From: Mesostigma viride
Lineage: Eukaryota > Streptophyta > Mesostigmatophyceae > Mesostigmatales > Mesostigmataceae
Length of the DNA stretch: 42,500 nucleotides
Assembly: GCA_009746045.1 (NCBI GenBank)
Contig: RPFO01002016.1
Location: 1-42,500 of the forward strand
Direction of reading: 5' to 3'
A program made the translations under genes and the position numbers. This document shows, piece after piece, positions 11,701-22,036 of this stretch (the first letter of the stretch is position 1; the number at the start of each line of letters is the position of its first letter). The notes below the pieces were generated by a model, which was not told where the DNA came from, made no database searches, and worked only from the letters and a program-made list of their open reading frames with translations.

Positions 11701-14700
11701 AATAAGAAACAGTTTGAAGCATCGATCAAAGCCACAGTCACAGGCACAGCGCGTAGGCCACCACGAAGCACGCACGCCTTGACGACAAAGCAAGCACAAC
11801 AGGAACTGCTGGCGAGCCCTGATCCTGCACCAGGCCCACCTGATCCTGCAGGTACAGGAGGGAGCCCTACGGCTTGGCAAGGCAACCCCTTCAAGGCTTG
11901 CGATAATGTTGCCTTCCAAGGGGACCTCCTTTACAAGTGGGCACCCAAGTGCATGGCACCTGCTGAAACACATGGATGGTGGACCGAATCATTTGAGCGT
12001 CCCAAAACTCTGTGCACTGTGAATTGCGAAAAGGAGAAATCTGAACACATCAGCAGACACCTCAACCTGCTGGACGTCCAATAGTCAAACAAACGGCTGC
12101 ATCGTAAAATATGATACTAAAATGCAAGTATCTTTCGGTACAAGTGACCAAGGTAGACCATACTGTCATGCACGCCGTGAGAAATAAAAAAAAATTCAAA
12201 GGTGTGCATACTGACGAACAATACACGGATAGAGTTCATACTACCAGGGCCATGTTAGAAATCCTTCTGGTGCAGAAAAGCCTGGAAGGGTGGACACGAA
12301 GGGGAAGGCCATACCTCCTTGGTTGGCCAGGAACTGTACTTCCAGCTGTCTTACAGATTAACTATACAGAAATAGTACAAACCGCAAAACGACACTTACA
12401 TGCGTGCCGCTTGGCATCAAGTCCTCCGCTCCAATCCTCACCAAAACCGTGCATATGGCCATCATGGCACATGGCCCTACTCTCCCATCCTCACCTCCTC
12501 GGTCGGCCCTGCCGCGCGCATGAGGGCAGCTGGGTTGAAGGGCAGCTGCATCTTGCGGCTCCCCTCCTTGTCTCCCGACCGGAATTGGCCCTGCACACAT
12601 GGGTCACACAGTGGATGCACGCAAACGTCACGCAGTGGATGCATGCAAGATCAGTAATAACACTAGCTCCATTCATGTCCCATCTACCAACACAAAGTGG
12701 ATGCATGCAAACGTCACGCAGTGGATGCACATACGCGCCACAAAGTGGGTGCTGGACAGGAAGGAAAGAAGCCACCAAAAAATTGATAGGGCTGCTTGTG
12801 ATGTAGCAGAGCAAGCTGTGAAAGTTTTTACCTTAGCCACCTTAGTGGGAAAGGTCCGTGAAGAGGGTGTGAACGCTGGCCACTGTCGTGAATTATGCGC
12901 GGCTTGAAAGGCCAACAGGTGCACTGTTTACTGGCTGATCATGGTGCGTGAGAGTGGTTGTTAACCACCTACCGCATGGTCGTGCAATGCCAAGGCTGGG
13001 GTGGAGTGGCCAGCCAGGACCACGCCTTAGGTAGGCGCCTGCACAGCCGGGCGGGCACCTCCTCACATGGAACGGGCCCAGCAATGCTAGACGCCGCAAG
13101 GCCCGCACTTTCAAGGAGCAGCTCGTAGAGGACATGGGGGGCCTAGGCCTCTCCGTGGTTTGGAAAAAGATGATGGACAAGGCCAAGTGGGCTCAGGTCA
13201 TAGAGGACAATGACCCCCCACCAGTGGGGAAGCCGCGTGTTAGCAAGCGTGGAAAGCATGCTAGGCAAGACCCCTAGGGTCTGGCTCACTCTAGATAATA
13301 TATAGATAGAATATAATAGATAGAATATAGATAGAATAGACCGGTAGGATTGGGTGCACTCATCCATCCATCCATCGGGGTTAATGCTCCGTAACTCCCC
13401 AACAGGAGCACGTATTTAATGAATTAATTAATTAATTAATTAATTAATTAATTAATTAATTAATTAATTAATTAATTAATTAATTAATTAATTAATTAAT
13501 TAATTAATTAGGTAGGTAGGCGTGATCATAAAAGTCAAGGTAGGGGTGCCATGCCCGTAAGTAGGGGTGGCCGCACAATGTTGAAGGGGTGCCCACGCAC
13601 TGTGCACTTTTCGAGCATCTCGCAGTAGTCATCCGCCACGAAACAGAACTTCTCCTTCATCTCTTCCGCGCGCATGAAGCCGATGCCAGGACCGAAGAAG
13701 GCGCTGCCAAGGTTGACATGTTGGGTGGTGGTGGTGGTGTGTGTGTGTGTGTGTGTGTGTGCATGCCCATGGCGGAGTAGTGCAAGTAAGGGGGGAAGAC
13801 GCACATGGCCGACACTTGAGTAGGCATGCTGAATGCAAACGAGTACGGCCAGAGTAACTAGGGGCAGCTGCATTCTCCACCGCTTGGGTCATATTGCGTT
13901 GAAGGTACAGACTGTCCTGTCCACAGCCCTCCCGACCCATTCAAGGCCATGCTAGTGCAAGAAACACGCACGAAAATATAGACAGCGGAAAAGAAATGGA
14001 TAGTTGGGACAAGGATAAATAGGCAGGGCCAAAAATTAAACAGGCGGGGCAGAAACGGACAGGCGGGGCTTAAAAAGCCAGACACCAGCACGCACGCACC
14101 CATGCTCCGGGTACCGCAGCCGCAGCACGCGCAGTAAGAAGTCAGACATCTCGTAGCCGCCCACGCTCAGCCGGCAGCAGTACTGCAGCTGGGGCTCGCC
14201 GTCCAACATCTGGCAGGGGGGCGACGGCACCCAGGGAGCATCGCCGTGAGGTTGGAAAGATTTCAGTTGATGGAAAGCGGGGGTGATGGAAGGCATGTAC
14301 AGGACCGGGATGGGATGGGATGAAGAGAGGGATGAAGAGGAAAAACTTTGCAAAAGGTGTGACAAAGGGAAAGACGCTTGAGATCATGGAATGGCAATTG
14401 CATCTCACTGGAAGAATTAGAACTGACAGGCCAGTTGACGAAACTCCGCGGAAGGGTGACAGACCAGCCAAACCCGCCTGTACGGTGGCAGGCAGGCAAC
14501 ATGGCATGAAATAGCCTGGCTGGTACAGAGCGCGTGGATGCTACACCCACCGCTTCGTGGGCCTTCACAAGAACAAGTCATCCACAGTGCAGCATTAACA
14601 AGCCTTCCTACATCAGCTGCAAGTTGGCAAATGGGAAATGTCACAGGCCACCGGGAGTCACCGCAATCAGCCCACTGTTCACACCACTTCCGCCACACCT

Positions 14701-17700
14701 GTGACAGACAAGACTAGATATGCTAGCTACCCACATCAATATTATTAGAAATACAGGAGCTCCTTATCAAGGACACCAGCAGGCTCAACATCGCGTTCTC
14801 GCATTAGACTACCAAACTTACATCTCTACGCATGTCAACTACCGTTTGTGTTTGTCATAAAGGAATGGGCCGTGCCGCAATGATGACATCATCCACTCGA
14901 CTACATAAAACCCCCTTATCCATTAGACAGCCAGTGCAGGCCTGAAAAGTGGAAGATCCAGAGCTTGATGTATTTGTGATGCAAGAGTCATGCTGATATC
15001 ATGCAAGAGCGGGCGCCGCACCGGAATGATGTGCGTCGCCGAGTGGCCCACGCTGACGAGCAGGCCATCGGGGCCGCACCGCCCTTGCGCCTGGTTGTAG
15101 GTGTACCCCATGACGCAGTCCATGCCAAAGGCTGCCAGGGGACAGGGCGCGGGGGGGAGGAAGCATAAATGCCGAGCACAAGGAAGAAGAGCGCGGTGGA
15201 AACGCTAACCTATTTCCTGAAATGGACGGAGCAAAGAAAGAGGATTTCCCCCCCACGAACATTATTCCAACAAGGCTAGACATAACTAGAAGTAATTGTT
15301 TTTTTAGTTAAATCAAATCAGATAGATTCTGGGTTCTAGATGGACTCATTCTGGCATTCCATCCAGCTCCCATACCAGGTTTGCGCGCACGGTCTTATCA
15401 GACATGCATAATGTCGCTACGTCATGCATTTATTTGGATGTCAACAGTGCATCTTAACGAGAAGGGCTGGCGTGTTGCTATCCACGACAAGCGCATTGAT
15501 CCTAAATACCGGCAAATTTCATTTACTCCTTACCCCAATATTAAGCGAATCCTTCCACATGCCGCCAAATACAGTCTTGATATCAGCCAGTTGCTTGATA
15601 TCAGCCAGTTGTTTTTTCCCGTCTTTGTTCTTATCACATCGATTTCATTAAAGCCCTTCTTGCATCGCTTGCTTATCAAAGACCACGACACTATATGCTC
15701 CGTCCAGTCCGTCGTCTATTGCAGCGTCACCCACATCTGTTCGGTGCATTCCCTTGGCACAAGTTCTGTCAGAAGGTCGTGTCCAGGCTGGACCGTGTAG
15801 TATCTACGAGCATCTGAACCACGTGTTGCCACATCTCTCTGTAAGTGCAATCCCTACACAATACTCACCGAAAACTAACCACACAAGAAACTAACCACCA
15901 ACAGTACCTACCAACGGCCGGCACGCCCACAGTAGAAACTACCATAGACAGGCATCACAAAAACATACCGACGGCAGGCAATCAATCACTCCCTATAAAT
16001 GCATCCTATGTAAGCACCTACCGACAGCCGGCACGCCATAGGTCTCGATGAGCATCTCTGTGATCTTGGCGCGTGCGAGGGAGGGGTTGAGCGGGCACTC
16101 GGACAGAAGCACCGGGTGGAGTACCTGCGCGCGTGCATGGTATGAGGTATGTTAGCAATCAATAGCAGCACCTGCAACGTATCTGGATGCATGATTGAAA
16201 CAGTTGATAGAACGTGCTTAAATGTTTACTAACAACCACTGAAATGGCTGGACGACCTGCGTGGGTTAGCAAGTATGTTAGGAAACATGAGCGTTAAATT
16301 ACTACTACGTGCTGGTATGGTGGACGTGAATGTGCACACAAATAACTAGGTGAAGGACAGCAAAGGTATATTACATGGTGACGGCGGTATTATGCGACTG
16401 TGATCCCGAAATGTGGCTTTGTGGTGGTTATGGCTACGACTAGGTATAGAGATGGGGGGGTGGGGGCGGGTGTGTGTGTGGGGGTGGAATCAATTAGATC
16501 TGTCAAGCTGGCGATAATAACCCCGCCAGTACTCGCTTACCAGCCCTATCACCCTACCATCACTGGCCCAAGAATTTTAGACGTCATAAAACACACCACC
16601 CAGATTAGCTTATCTCGCTGCCAGTACCATGCCCTGCTATGCCTATGAGGCAGAAGCGCCTTATAGGGCATTGCATTATCCACCAACGAGCCCTAACCAT
16701 GTGACTGACCTCCGGGCAAACCATTCCACAGCAGCAAACCTTTATTTAAAAAAATAACAAAAATAAATCATGCTTGAACAAGCCAGATGCTTACACGAAA
16801 TACAAGTGTGCCCATGCAATGTGCGCACATTCCAACCCGTGCACACCTGGGCTGCCAAACACAGAGTCCCAGGAAAAGAGAGACAGGCCATCGATGGCCA
16901 CACCCGGACAGTCACACCCTACTGACAAACAAATTTGCTACTAGGCCAGCGAAATCATCCAGCCCTCGTCTCCAGGCAAGCTGATCCTTCGCTTTGCAAC
17001 AAAGCGCCATCGCATTTCGGACAAGGAAAAACCAAACAGTGTGCGATCGCGCGTCAGGATTCCAAACAACAGATATACCAGCATTATAGGAAGTGCCACA
17101 GGCTTGATGCAAAACAAGTGAAGTACGTATGTACAAAAATAGCAATAACAAAAACCGAAATTACAATGATAGTAAAAACTAATAATACCATAGATACCCA
17201 AAAGCACTCATCTTCTATCGGCCCCCTATCCCCATCAGCCCCACATCTGCCCCTGGCATCCGTACCGAGTCCTGGGTGATGCCCAGCCGCTCAAAGATGT
17301 AGTCGAAGATCTGTCCCAGGGATGGGAGGGTGACATCCCAGGTTATGGGCAGGCGCGGGGCCCCGCATAATGTCACAAACACAGGCCATCACACGGCGCA
17401 TAACATTGTCGTAAATGCCATCAGGTCGTCTGACCGCCATGAGGTCACGCAACAGCCATAATCTCGAGTATGCGCATCCGTTCCAGGAAGTATGCCCATC
17501 TGTGTGGTGAGCCTGCCAACATCACGAAATGGCCCGCGTCCCTGGGCACAAGCAAATAAGCAGAACCGGAAGGGGAGAGAGAGACCATGCCAGCCCTAAC
17601 ATATTAACACTCTTTTCTTCTTTTTCCTTTTTTATGGTCTTTTTCCTTTTTTTCTCGTAGCAAAAAGAAAATTCAAGGATTTGCAAGGGCCCAAAAACAC

Positions 17701-20700
17701 GACTGAAGGCGTCATCACCAGTGGCGGGATCTCACCAAGCGGATCATGTAATCCAGCACATGGCTTGCACACTGCCATGTTCAGATACAGCGACAAGAAC
17801 CTGAATGGCAGCATTAGGAACGGTGGCTAGAGAATAGCGGCATGGGCAGCTGAAGCAACAGCTAGACAAACTACCGCTCCACAAGTCAATCACCAATGAT
17901 TGGCTTGGCCCAGCCAATGCAGCATTGATAAAATCGCATAGCCTAGCAAGGACCAAGCAATGACCTAGCATTACCTAGCGAAGCAATTACCAACCATTAT
18001 CTAGCATTACCTGATAAACCATATCAAAAGGACATTATGAGGCACCTTCGACAAATCGGCACATTTGCTCGTTTGCACGCATGAGCAGGCACTTTACCCC
18101 ATACAGAGAACCCCATAGGCCACGCAGAGAGGATCGGCTGGCATGAAACTATAGTATGCTGCGAGGTATGAACAAGTGGGTCGGCACTAAAATGAGCTAT
18201 ATGATGCCTGGGAAGGGGCACTCTCGATGCGTGGGCGTCGTCTAGGTCGAATGGTGCGGCTGCTCACACATGGCAGGGCAAGGTCAACACAACAGAGAGC
18301 AAGATGGGCGACACCGTGCACCTCGGCACTAGTGCACCAAGATACGCAAAGCCTCTGGTCAATGTAAGCAGCCAGACAGGCCCAACCAGCTTAGCTCTTC
18401 CTCATTGAGTTTTCCTACCCCATGGCCAGCTTAATTCTTCCTCCATTGAGATTTCTCCCCCCTCGGCCGCCCCATCCCTTCCCTGCTTTCATTCACCCAC
18501 GCTACCCCCTCTTGGCCCTCCCCTTCCTTAGGTTTGATTCCTCTTCCTCCCCTTCCTTCGATGCAAATTTCTTAAAAAAAGATGCTGAAACGCACCCCCC
18601 CGTGCGTGCCGTGGTGGTACCACCCCGTCCCATGCTGCTCTATTTCCACACGCTAGTGCTACAACAACAAGACTACACGCTGGTGCTACAACCCTTCTGC
18701 CGCCTTCTGTGTGTTGTGGTGGTACGCCACCCGCTCTCACTACTTGGACGACATCCCCCCCCCTCACGCGACTCTATTCTACAAGCTAGTTGCAACGCAC
18801 CGCCTCCTGCGTACTGTGGTGGTACGCCACCCGCTCTCACTACTTGGACGACATCCCCCCCCTCACGCGACTCTATTCTACACGCTAGTTCTGCAACGCA
18901 CCGCCTCCTGCGTGTCGTGGTGGTACACCACGTTGCCATCAAACGCGGAGCGCATGGAGGAGCGCGAGAAGTCAAAGCCGCGGCCGCCGGACAGGTCGTA
19001 CTCGCCCACGATAGATGCCGTCTCGCCTGGGGGGTTGCAGCATCGGTAGGACGATCGATGCACTCGGATGGGTGCATTGCAGTCACAGGGGCATCAGCGG
19101 CATGCCGTGCCATCCGACGGTTCACGTGCGCATATTGCTAAGTGGTGTACATTGTGCCATGTGAAATGATTGCCACTGTCACGATGGCGTTGGGGCCGAG
19201 TAAAGTCATGACATCAATGATGTCACAGCCACTGTTGGCATGAGCTGTCAACACCAGTGTGAGAATACGAGGGTGTGCTTGCCCACGCTGCACACGGTCT
19301 CCCACGCAGGCCCTGGCATGCATGCCGCCGGCGAAAACATGGATACCACCAGGGTTGGACATCATTTCCGGCGAAAACATGGATATCACGTCGGCGTGAA
19401 TCAGATGAAGCATGGATACAGCACTGGTGCAGCCATCCCCGTGTTAAGTTCCGATTCTTAAGGTTACGGCCCCACAATAAGTTACGACGCCCAGATCATT
19501 GGCAGCGTGTACCTGACCACCCACCTTTTGCAAAATATCTGGCCAGAAATGGATTTTGGACACTTCCATGCTGCAGCTGGATCGGGCTTGACGAGAGCTG
19601 TCAATTTCCGTATAGAAGTCCGTGAGAGGAGGAGGGGGTGGGCTGCTAGCCTAATTCTACCGCTAAGCCTACGTCCCCGCGTTAAGTTAGGACGCTGAGA
19701 ATTTGGCGGCGAATCTAACTTCGCGCAGGAATGGCTGTATGTCATGGAGTGAATGAAGGGTATCCCATGGACTGCCATGCGACGGTCATCACAGCCACCT
19801 CAGCACCAGCTGTCAACACCTCTGTGATAGCAAGAAGTGGAATGAGCGCACGACGGACGGGATCTCCCCTGCAGGGTGGCAACCATACGTACAGCCAGCG
19901 CAACCAATCATACCTACAGCCAAATACAGCGACCATACATACAGCCAACACGGCCAATCATGCCTACAGCCAATACAGCCAACCATACATACAGCCAGCA
20001 CGGCCAATCATACCTACAGCCAATACAGCCAACCATACATACAGCCAACACGGCCAATCATACAGACAGACAAGCGCCAGAATAAGGCTCTCTTTATTCT
20101 TGTGCCGAGAGGGAAAAAGGACAGCCGTACCTAACCGCACGCTGGCATGGGCTACCACAAGAAAATGACGACAAAAAAATGTTCATTTTCGATGGACAAA
20201 TTTTCATGTCCGTTTTCAAGGCAGACTACCGCGGGTGGCACATGGGGGCTTGCATCAGGGACTCTGCTTGCCTCGTTGAAGCAGAAAGCAAAAGCAATAG
20301 CCGAGGCCTAAAGAGCTCCCGAGGAACTAGCAAGAAGCGATTCACTGGCAATGCAGAAGACCCAGCCAATTCTGAAGTATTTCGGGAATGATTCTGTGAG
20401 CCATCCCCAGAATCGGCTCCATCATACAAGCTCCGTGCTGATATGTAAAGATAAGTAGCCAACCATTGTTTGAACTCGGAAAATGCATAGCCCGACAGCG
20501 TAGCCAAACATGGACGACCTGCCTATACTGCCGGCCCTACTACTGCTGCTTTCCCGGGCCCTCCCCCGTCCTCCCCCCCGCGCCACAACCCAATCACTTC
20601 TCAAGAAGCTACCTACCCACCCGAGGCGCGCATGCATGGACGCGTTCCTTACTCCTATCCCTCTCCATTCCATCAAACGCAAAGTAGCAAGTCATGCACA

Positions 20701-21214
20701 TATCCTGGGCCGACACCGAGGCAAATGTTGCCATGGCTACTGCAATCTAAAACCGATTATTGTATCCACACCTGCGGACTTGACCCGTGGCTTTGAAACA
20801 ACGCTCCGGAATTCCAGGCGGGGTGTGACCTCCGTTGACCAACTGCGTGCAATTTAGCAAGAGAAATGCAGCCCCGATTTTCAAAGACACAGGGCCAAGA
20901 CTTTCAAAGCAATCCCATAGCATATCTCGTTTTCATTAAGAGCTAGGTGTGGCTACTCCCTTGCCAGAATAACATGACATGAATGCAACGGGCGGAAGGA
21001 AAAACAGGCAGGCGTTTACCACGCACCCTGCACGGCATTTGTGAGAGCCACTATCAATAACAATGGACGCCTTGGCACCAAGTGCGAGGAAGTTATCATA
21101 GTCGGTGGATTTTGTGGGTCGCACTACATTCTCCCAGCAAGTAAAAGGGGGCACTGTCTCCCGTTCTTCGGTGGGCTTGCTAGAGACGTTGCTGGTTCCG
21201 GTACCGCCCTCCAT
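2753..21214 (-). CDS. ARP5: Actin-related protein 5 (INO80 complex), 20 exons
   Basis: Nuclear actin-fold subunit of the INO80 chromatin remodeller, needed in known systems for nucleosome sliding. Exons in transcript order: 21214-21027, 20842-20772, 19026-18902, 17310-17266, 16124-16022, 15131-15022, 14209-14100, 13703-13601, 12590-12495, 11483-11403, 9570-9451, 8594-8445, 7927-7800, 7485-7251, 6603-6532, 5712-5524, 4995-4921, 4339-4228, 3697-3636, 2923-2753. All junctions keep frame and the sum is 2346 nt (781 aa). Visible motifs are the first phosphate loop IDSGSHKCRAG, FRSVVSKPR, RSAFDGNVVY, LIETYGVPAVAFGMD, GHSATHIIP, the Arp5-type insert (about residues 300-640; MRLLATAAF, EDTFGANDEDWEVYK), TPEVLFQPSMIGVDQAGL, LLSGGAARIPG, RPVGASMK and C-terminal EYEEKGADYL. 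The second phosphate loop lacks the catalytic Asp of actin, as is usual for Arp5. The exon 11 acceptor is AAG, not CAG. The start Met at 21214 is the least certain point; an in-frame Met also exists at 21310. Confidence 0.93.
2924..3635 (-). repeat. ARP5 intron 19 with a three-copy ~37-bp repeat (about 3382-3480)
   Basis: Three tandem copies of a unit containing caaatgcctagt(a/g)agaata occur between about 3382 and 3480 inside the last ARP5 intron. The rest of the intron, including an A/C-rich stretch near 3010-3090, shows no coding signal in the gene's frame. Confidence 0.7.
4712..4905. repeat. 12-bp minisatellite in ARP5 intron 17
   Basis: About 15 near-perfect copies of a 12-bp unit (ggtagggagtgt). 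In transcript orientation the array starts only about 15 nt after the exon 17 donor at 4920. Because the unit is a multiple of three, several frames stay open through it; those are compositional and not genes. Confidence 0.95.
5717..6080. repeat. 20-bp minisatellite in ARP5 intron 15
   Basis: About 18 copies of a 20-bp unit (variants of atggcatggatgaagggtca), decaying after 6080 into shorter ggttattggaatgaata-like units up to about 6230. In transcript orientation the array runs to within a few bases of the acceptor of exon 16 at 5713, and each unit carries a tgaccctt-type pyrimidine and branch-like element. Confidence 0.95.
6845..6995. repeat. ~20-22-bp diverged repeat in ARP5 intron 14
   Basis: About seven diverged copies of atc(a/g)agacac(a)…ccctatat-like units. 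Further along the same intron, a 24-base ggtggggtcgcccccgc motif occurs twice, near 7131 and 7202. Confidence 0.7.
8771..8866. repeat. 7-bp ggtccag repeat in ARP5 intron 12
   Basis: About eight perfect gggtcca units, then diverged ones. The array lies within the 8595-9450 intron, away from both splice sites. Confidence 0.9.
9960..10085. repeat. ~39-bp AT-richer repeat in ARP5 intron 10
   Basis: Nearly three copies of a unit containing cactattccccattcatgat and aataggcag. It precedes the 38-bp minisatellite in the same intron and is unrelated to it in sequence. Confidence 0.75.
10165..11395. repeat. 38-bp minisatellite, about 32 copies, with higher-order structure
   Basis: Perfectly phased 38-bp units (core gccgtctgctcactgcctga) fill most of ARP5 intron 10. 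Units differ at a few fixed sites: gag/cag, gcatg/gcgtg, gtgcc/gcgcc and tctgctc/tctactc. The rare gcgcc variant recurs exactly 342 bp apart (10471 and 10813, nine units) and the rare tctactc variant 266 bp apart (11087 and 11353, seven units), so blocks of units were duplicated together. In transcript orientation the array starts about 10 nt after the exon 10 donor at 11402. Confidence 0.97.
12600..12755. repeat. Diverged ~22-bp cagtggatgca repeat in ARP5 intron 8
   Basis: About six copies of (c)acgcagtggatgca(t/c)gcaa-like units, broken by an unrelated stretch in the middle. The array sits about 10 bp from the acceptor of exon 9 (12590). Confidence 0.7.
13035..13277 (+). pseudogene. LINE polyprotein C-terminal remnant
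   Basis: An 80-residue open segment ends at TAG 13275-13277. It contains QPGGHLLTWNGP, RTFKEQLVEDM, LGLSVVWKKMMDKAKW and PPPVGKPRVSKRG. The spacing (W-x-GP, then R-T-(F/Y)-x-x-QL-x-x-D, then W) fits the conserved region found after the reverse transcriptase in many LINEs. An in-frame TAG at 13032 and apparent frameshifts just upstream show it is dead. It is placed in the LINE class by resemblance only; no reverse transcriptase domain is present here. Confidence 0.65.
13419..13511. repeat. AATT tetranucleotide microsatellite (LINE tail)
   Basis: About 23 perfect attaatta units directly follow the LINE 3' UTR, then ggtaggtagg. The position right after the element's stem-loop suggests it is the element's tail, possibly expanded later. 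Confidence 0.95.
13724..13761. repeat. GGT/GT microsatellite in ARP5 intron 7
   Basis: A short ggtggtggt run followed by about 14 gt units, roughly 20 bp upstream of the exon 8 acceptor (13703) in transcript orientation, where it reads as an AC-rich stretch. Confidence 0.9.
18600..18931. repeat. ~100-bp tandem duplication of the ARP5 exon 3 end and donor
   Basis: Two clear 100-bp copies (about 18701-18800 and 18801-18901) precede the genuine exon 3 end at 18902-18931 in plus coordinates. A more diverged copy lies near 18600-18625. Each copy includes sequence like the exon terminus (…cgcctcctgcgt…gtggtggtac), and the copy at 18791-18830 keeps a complete gtgcgttgc donor. The unit therefore straddles the exon-intron boundary. 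Confidence 0.85.
19885..20075. repeat. Tacagccaa-type repeat in ARP5 intron 2
   Basis: About eight alternating copies of acagccaacacggccaatcat and acagccaatacagccaacca units (roughly 24-25 bp), with internal variation. It is intronic with respect to ARP5. Confidence 0.9.
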
Positions 21215-21607
21215 AATTGCTTCTGTCAATCTACTGCACCATCTTCCATGCAAGAGTGCTCCACATCGTTGCCCACCAAAAACCCTTGTCAAAGCCGAGG
21301 CCTTTTTCAAAAAGCACCTGCAGCAGGAATTCCTGCTCCTCGATATTGTGCATCACATCCGCAATGCGCAATTAGCCAATTATTATTGCTGCTCGACAAC
21401 AGAGCCTGCTCGACAGATCAATCTAAATCTTTGGTCAAGAGGTGACGCCGGGCAGCAGAATGAAGTTTGGCCGCTGAGCCACGGAGCCGGTGGTGACCGG
21501 GCGCCGGCCGCCGATCCTGCCCGGTCGCCCGCGCCATGGACAAAAAACACTACAAGCATCTCTACTTGTACTAATACGAGTTCTAGCCAGAATATTTAAG
21601 TCCCTAT
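21215..21607. other. ARP5 upstream region, no gene seen
   Basis: This stretch should hold the ARP5 5' UTR and promoter. Several overlapping open frames exist on both strands, but none resembles a protein family or has splice support. I cannot point to a clear core promoter element. Confidence 0.4.
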
Positions 21608-22036
21608 CTGGCTGTTTGCGACAATCCCGGAGCGAGTGTCCACTACCCCCCTCCCCCCCCGGCCTACCGGAGCAGGGGTGGGGGGCCGGGGGGGGCAGTT
21701 AGAACCCGCCCGCCCCCCCCCCCCCCCCCCCCCGAGGTGGGGCAGGGGGGAATGAGGGGTCTCAACCCGCCCCTACCCCTCAACCTGTAGGCCAGGGGGT
21801 GGCGTGGTCGTCCCCCCCCCCCCCTATTTCCCCTGCTTTCAAAGTACATAAGAGGGGCAAGGGGGGGGGGCTCAACCCGCACCTACCCCTCAACCGAGAC
21901 CCTGGGGGTTGGGGGGGGTTGGACCCTCAACCCTTTCCCTCCCCCCTCAGCAGGGGGGGCGGGGGCCGGGGAGGGGGCGGACCCCCACCCCCACCCCCGG
22001 TACACATTCGCCCCGGGATTGTCGCAAACAGCAAGC
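21608..22036. mobile_element. GC-rich cassette with ~30-bp terminal inverted repeats (putative MITE-like element)
   Basis: The left end (from 21609) reads ctggctgtttgcgacaatcc and the right end (to about 22035) is its reverse complement with few mismatches; similarity extends to about 30 bp. Between them are long C and G homopolymers and two copies, about 110 bp apart, of a segment containing ctacccctcaacc. No coding sequence is visible. A cta trinucleotide occurs on both flanks at slightly different distances from the ends, so a target duplication is only possible. Assembly error in the homopolymers cannot be excluded. Confidence 0.55.

Larger units (their letters stand above)
12905..13511 (+). 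mobile_element. LINE-type retrotransposon 3' fragment with an AATT tail, inside ARP5 intron 8
   Basis: A 5'-truncated non-LTR element inserted antisense to ARP5. It carries the degraded C-terminus of the polyprotein (13035-13277), a 3' UTR with tagat-rich sequence, ccatccatccatc and a stem-loop at 13385-13410, and it ends in a roughly 90-bp run of attaatta. Two related copies occur near 31470 and 32430; they share the peptide pattern GQPGRH-(L/I)-x-x-W-x-GP and, for the second, the 3' UTR. The 5' limit is uncertain. Confidence 0.75.

Noticed and set aside
12111-12806. 231-residue plus-strand open frame
   Set aside because: It runs through ARP5 exon 9 on the opposite strand and through the cagtggatgca repeat, with no family signal.
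19800-19870. Minus-strand GEIPSVVRSFHF segment as ARP5 exon 2
   Set aside because: Phases did not fit both neighbours. The exon at 20772-20842 (TPRLEFRSVVSKPR) fits in phase and in motif.
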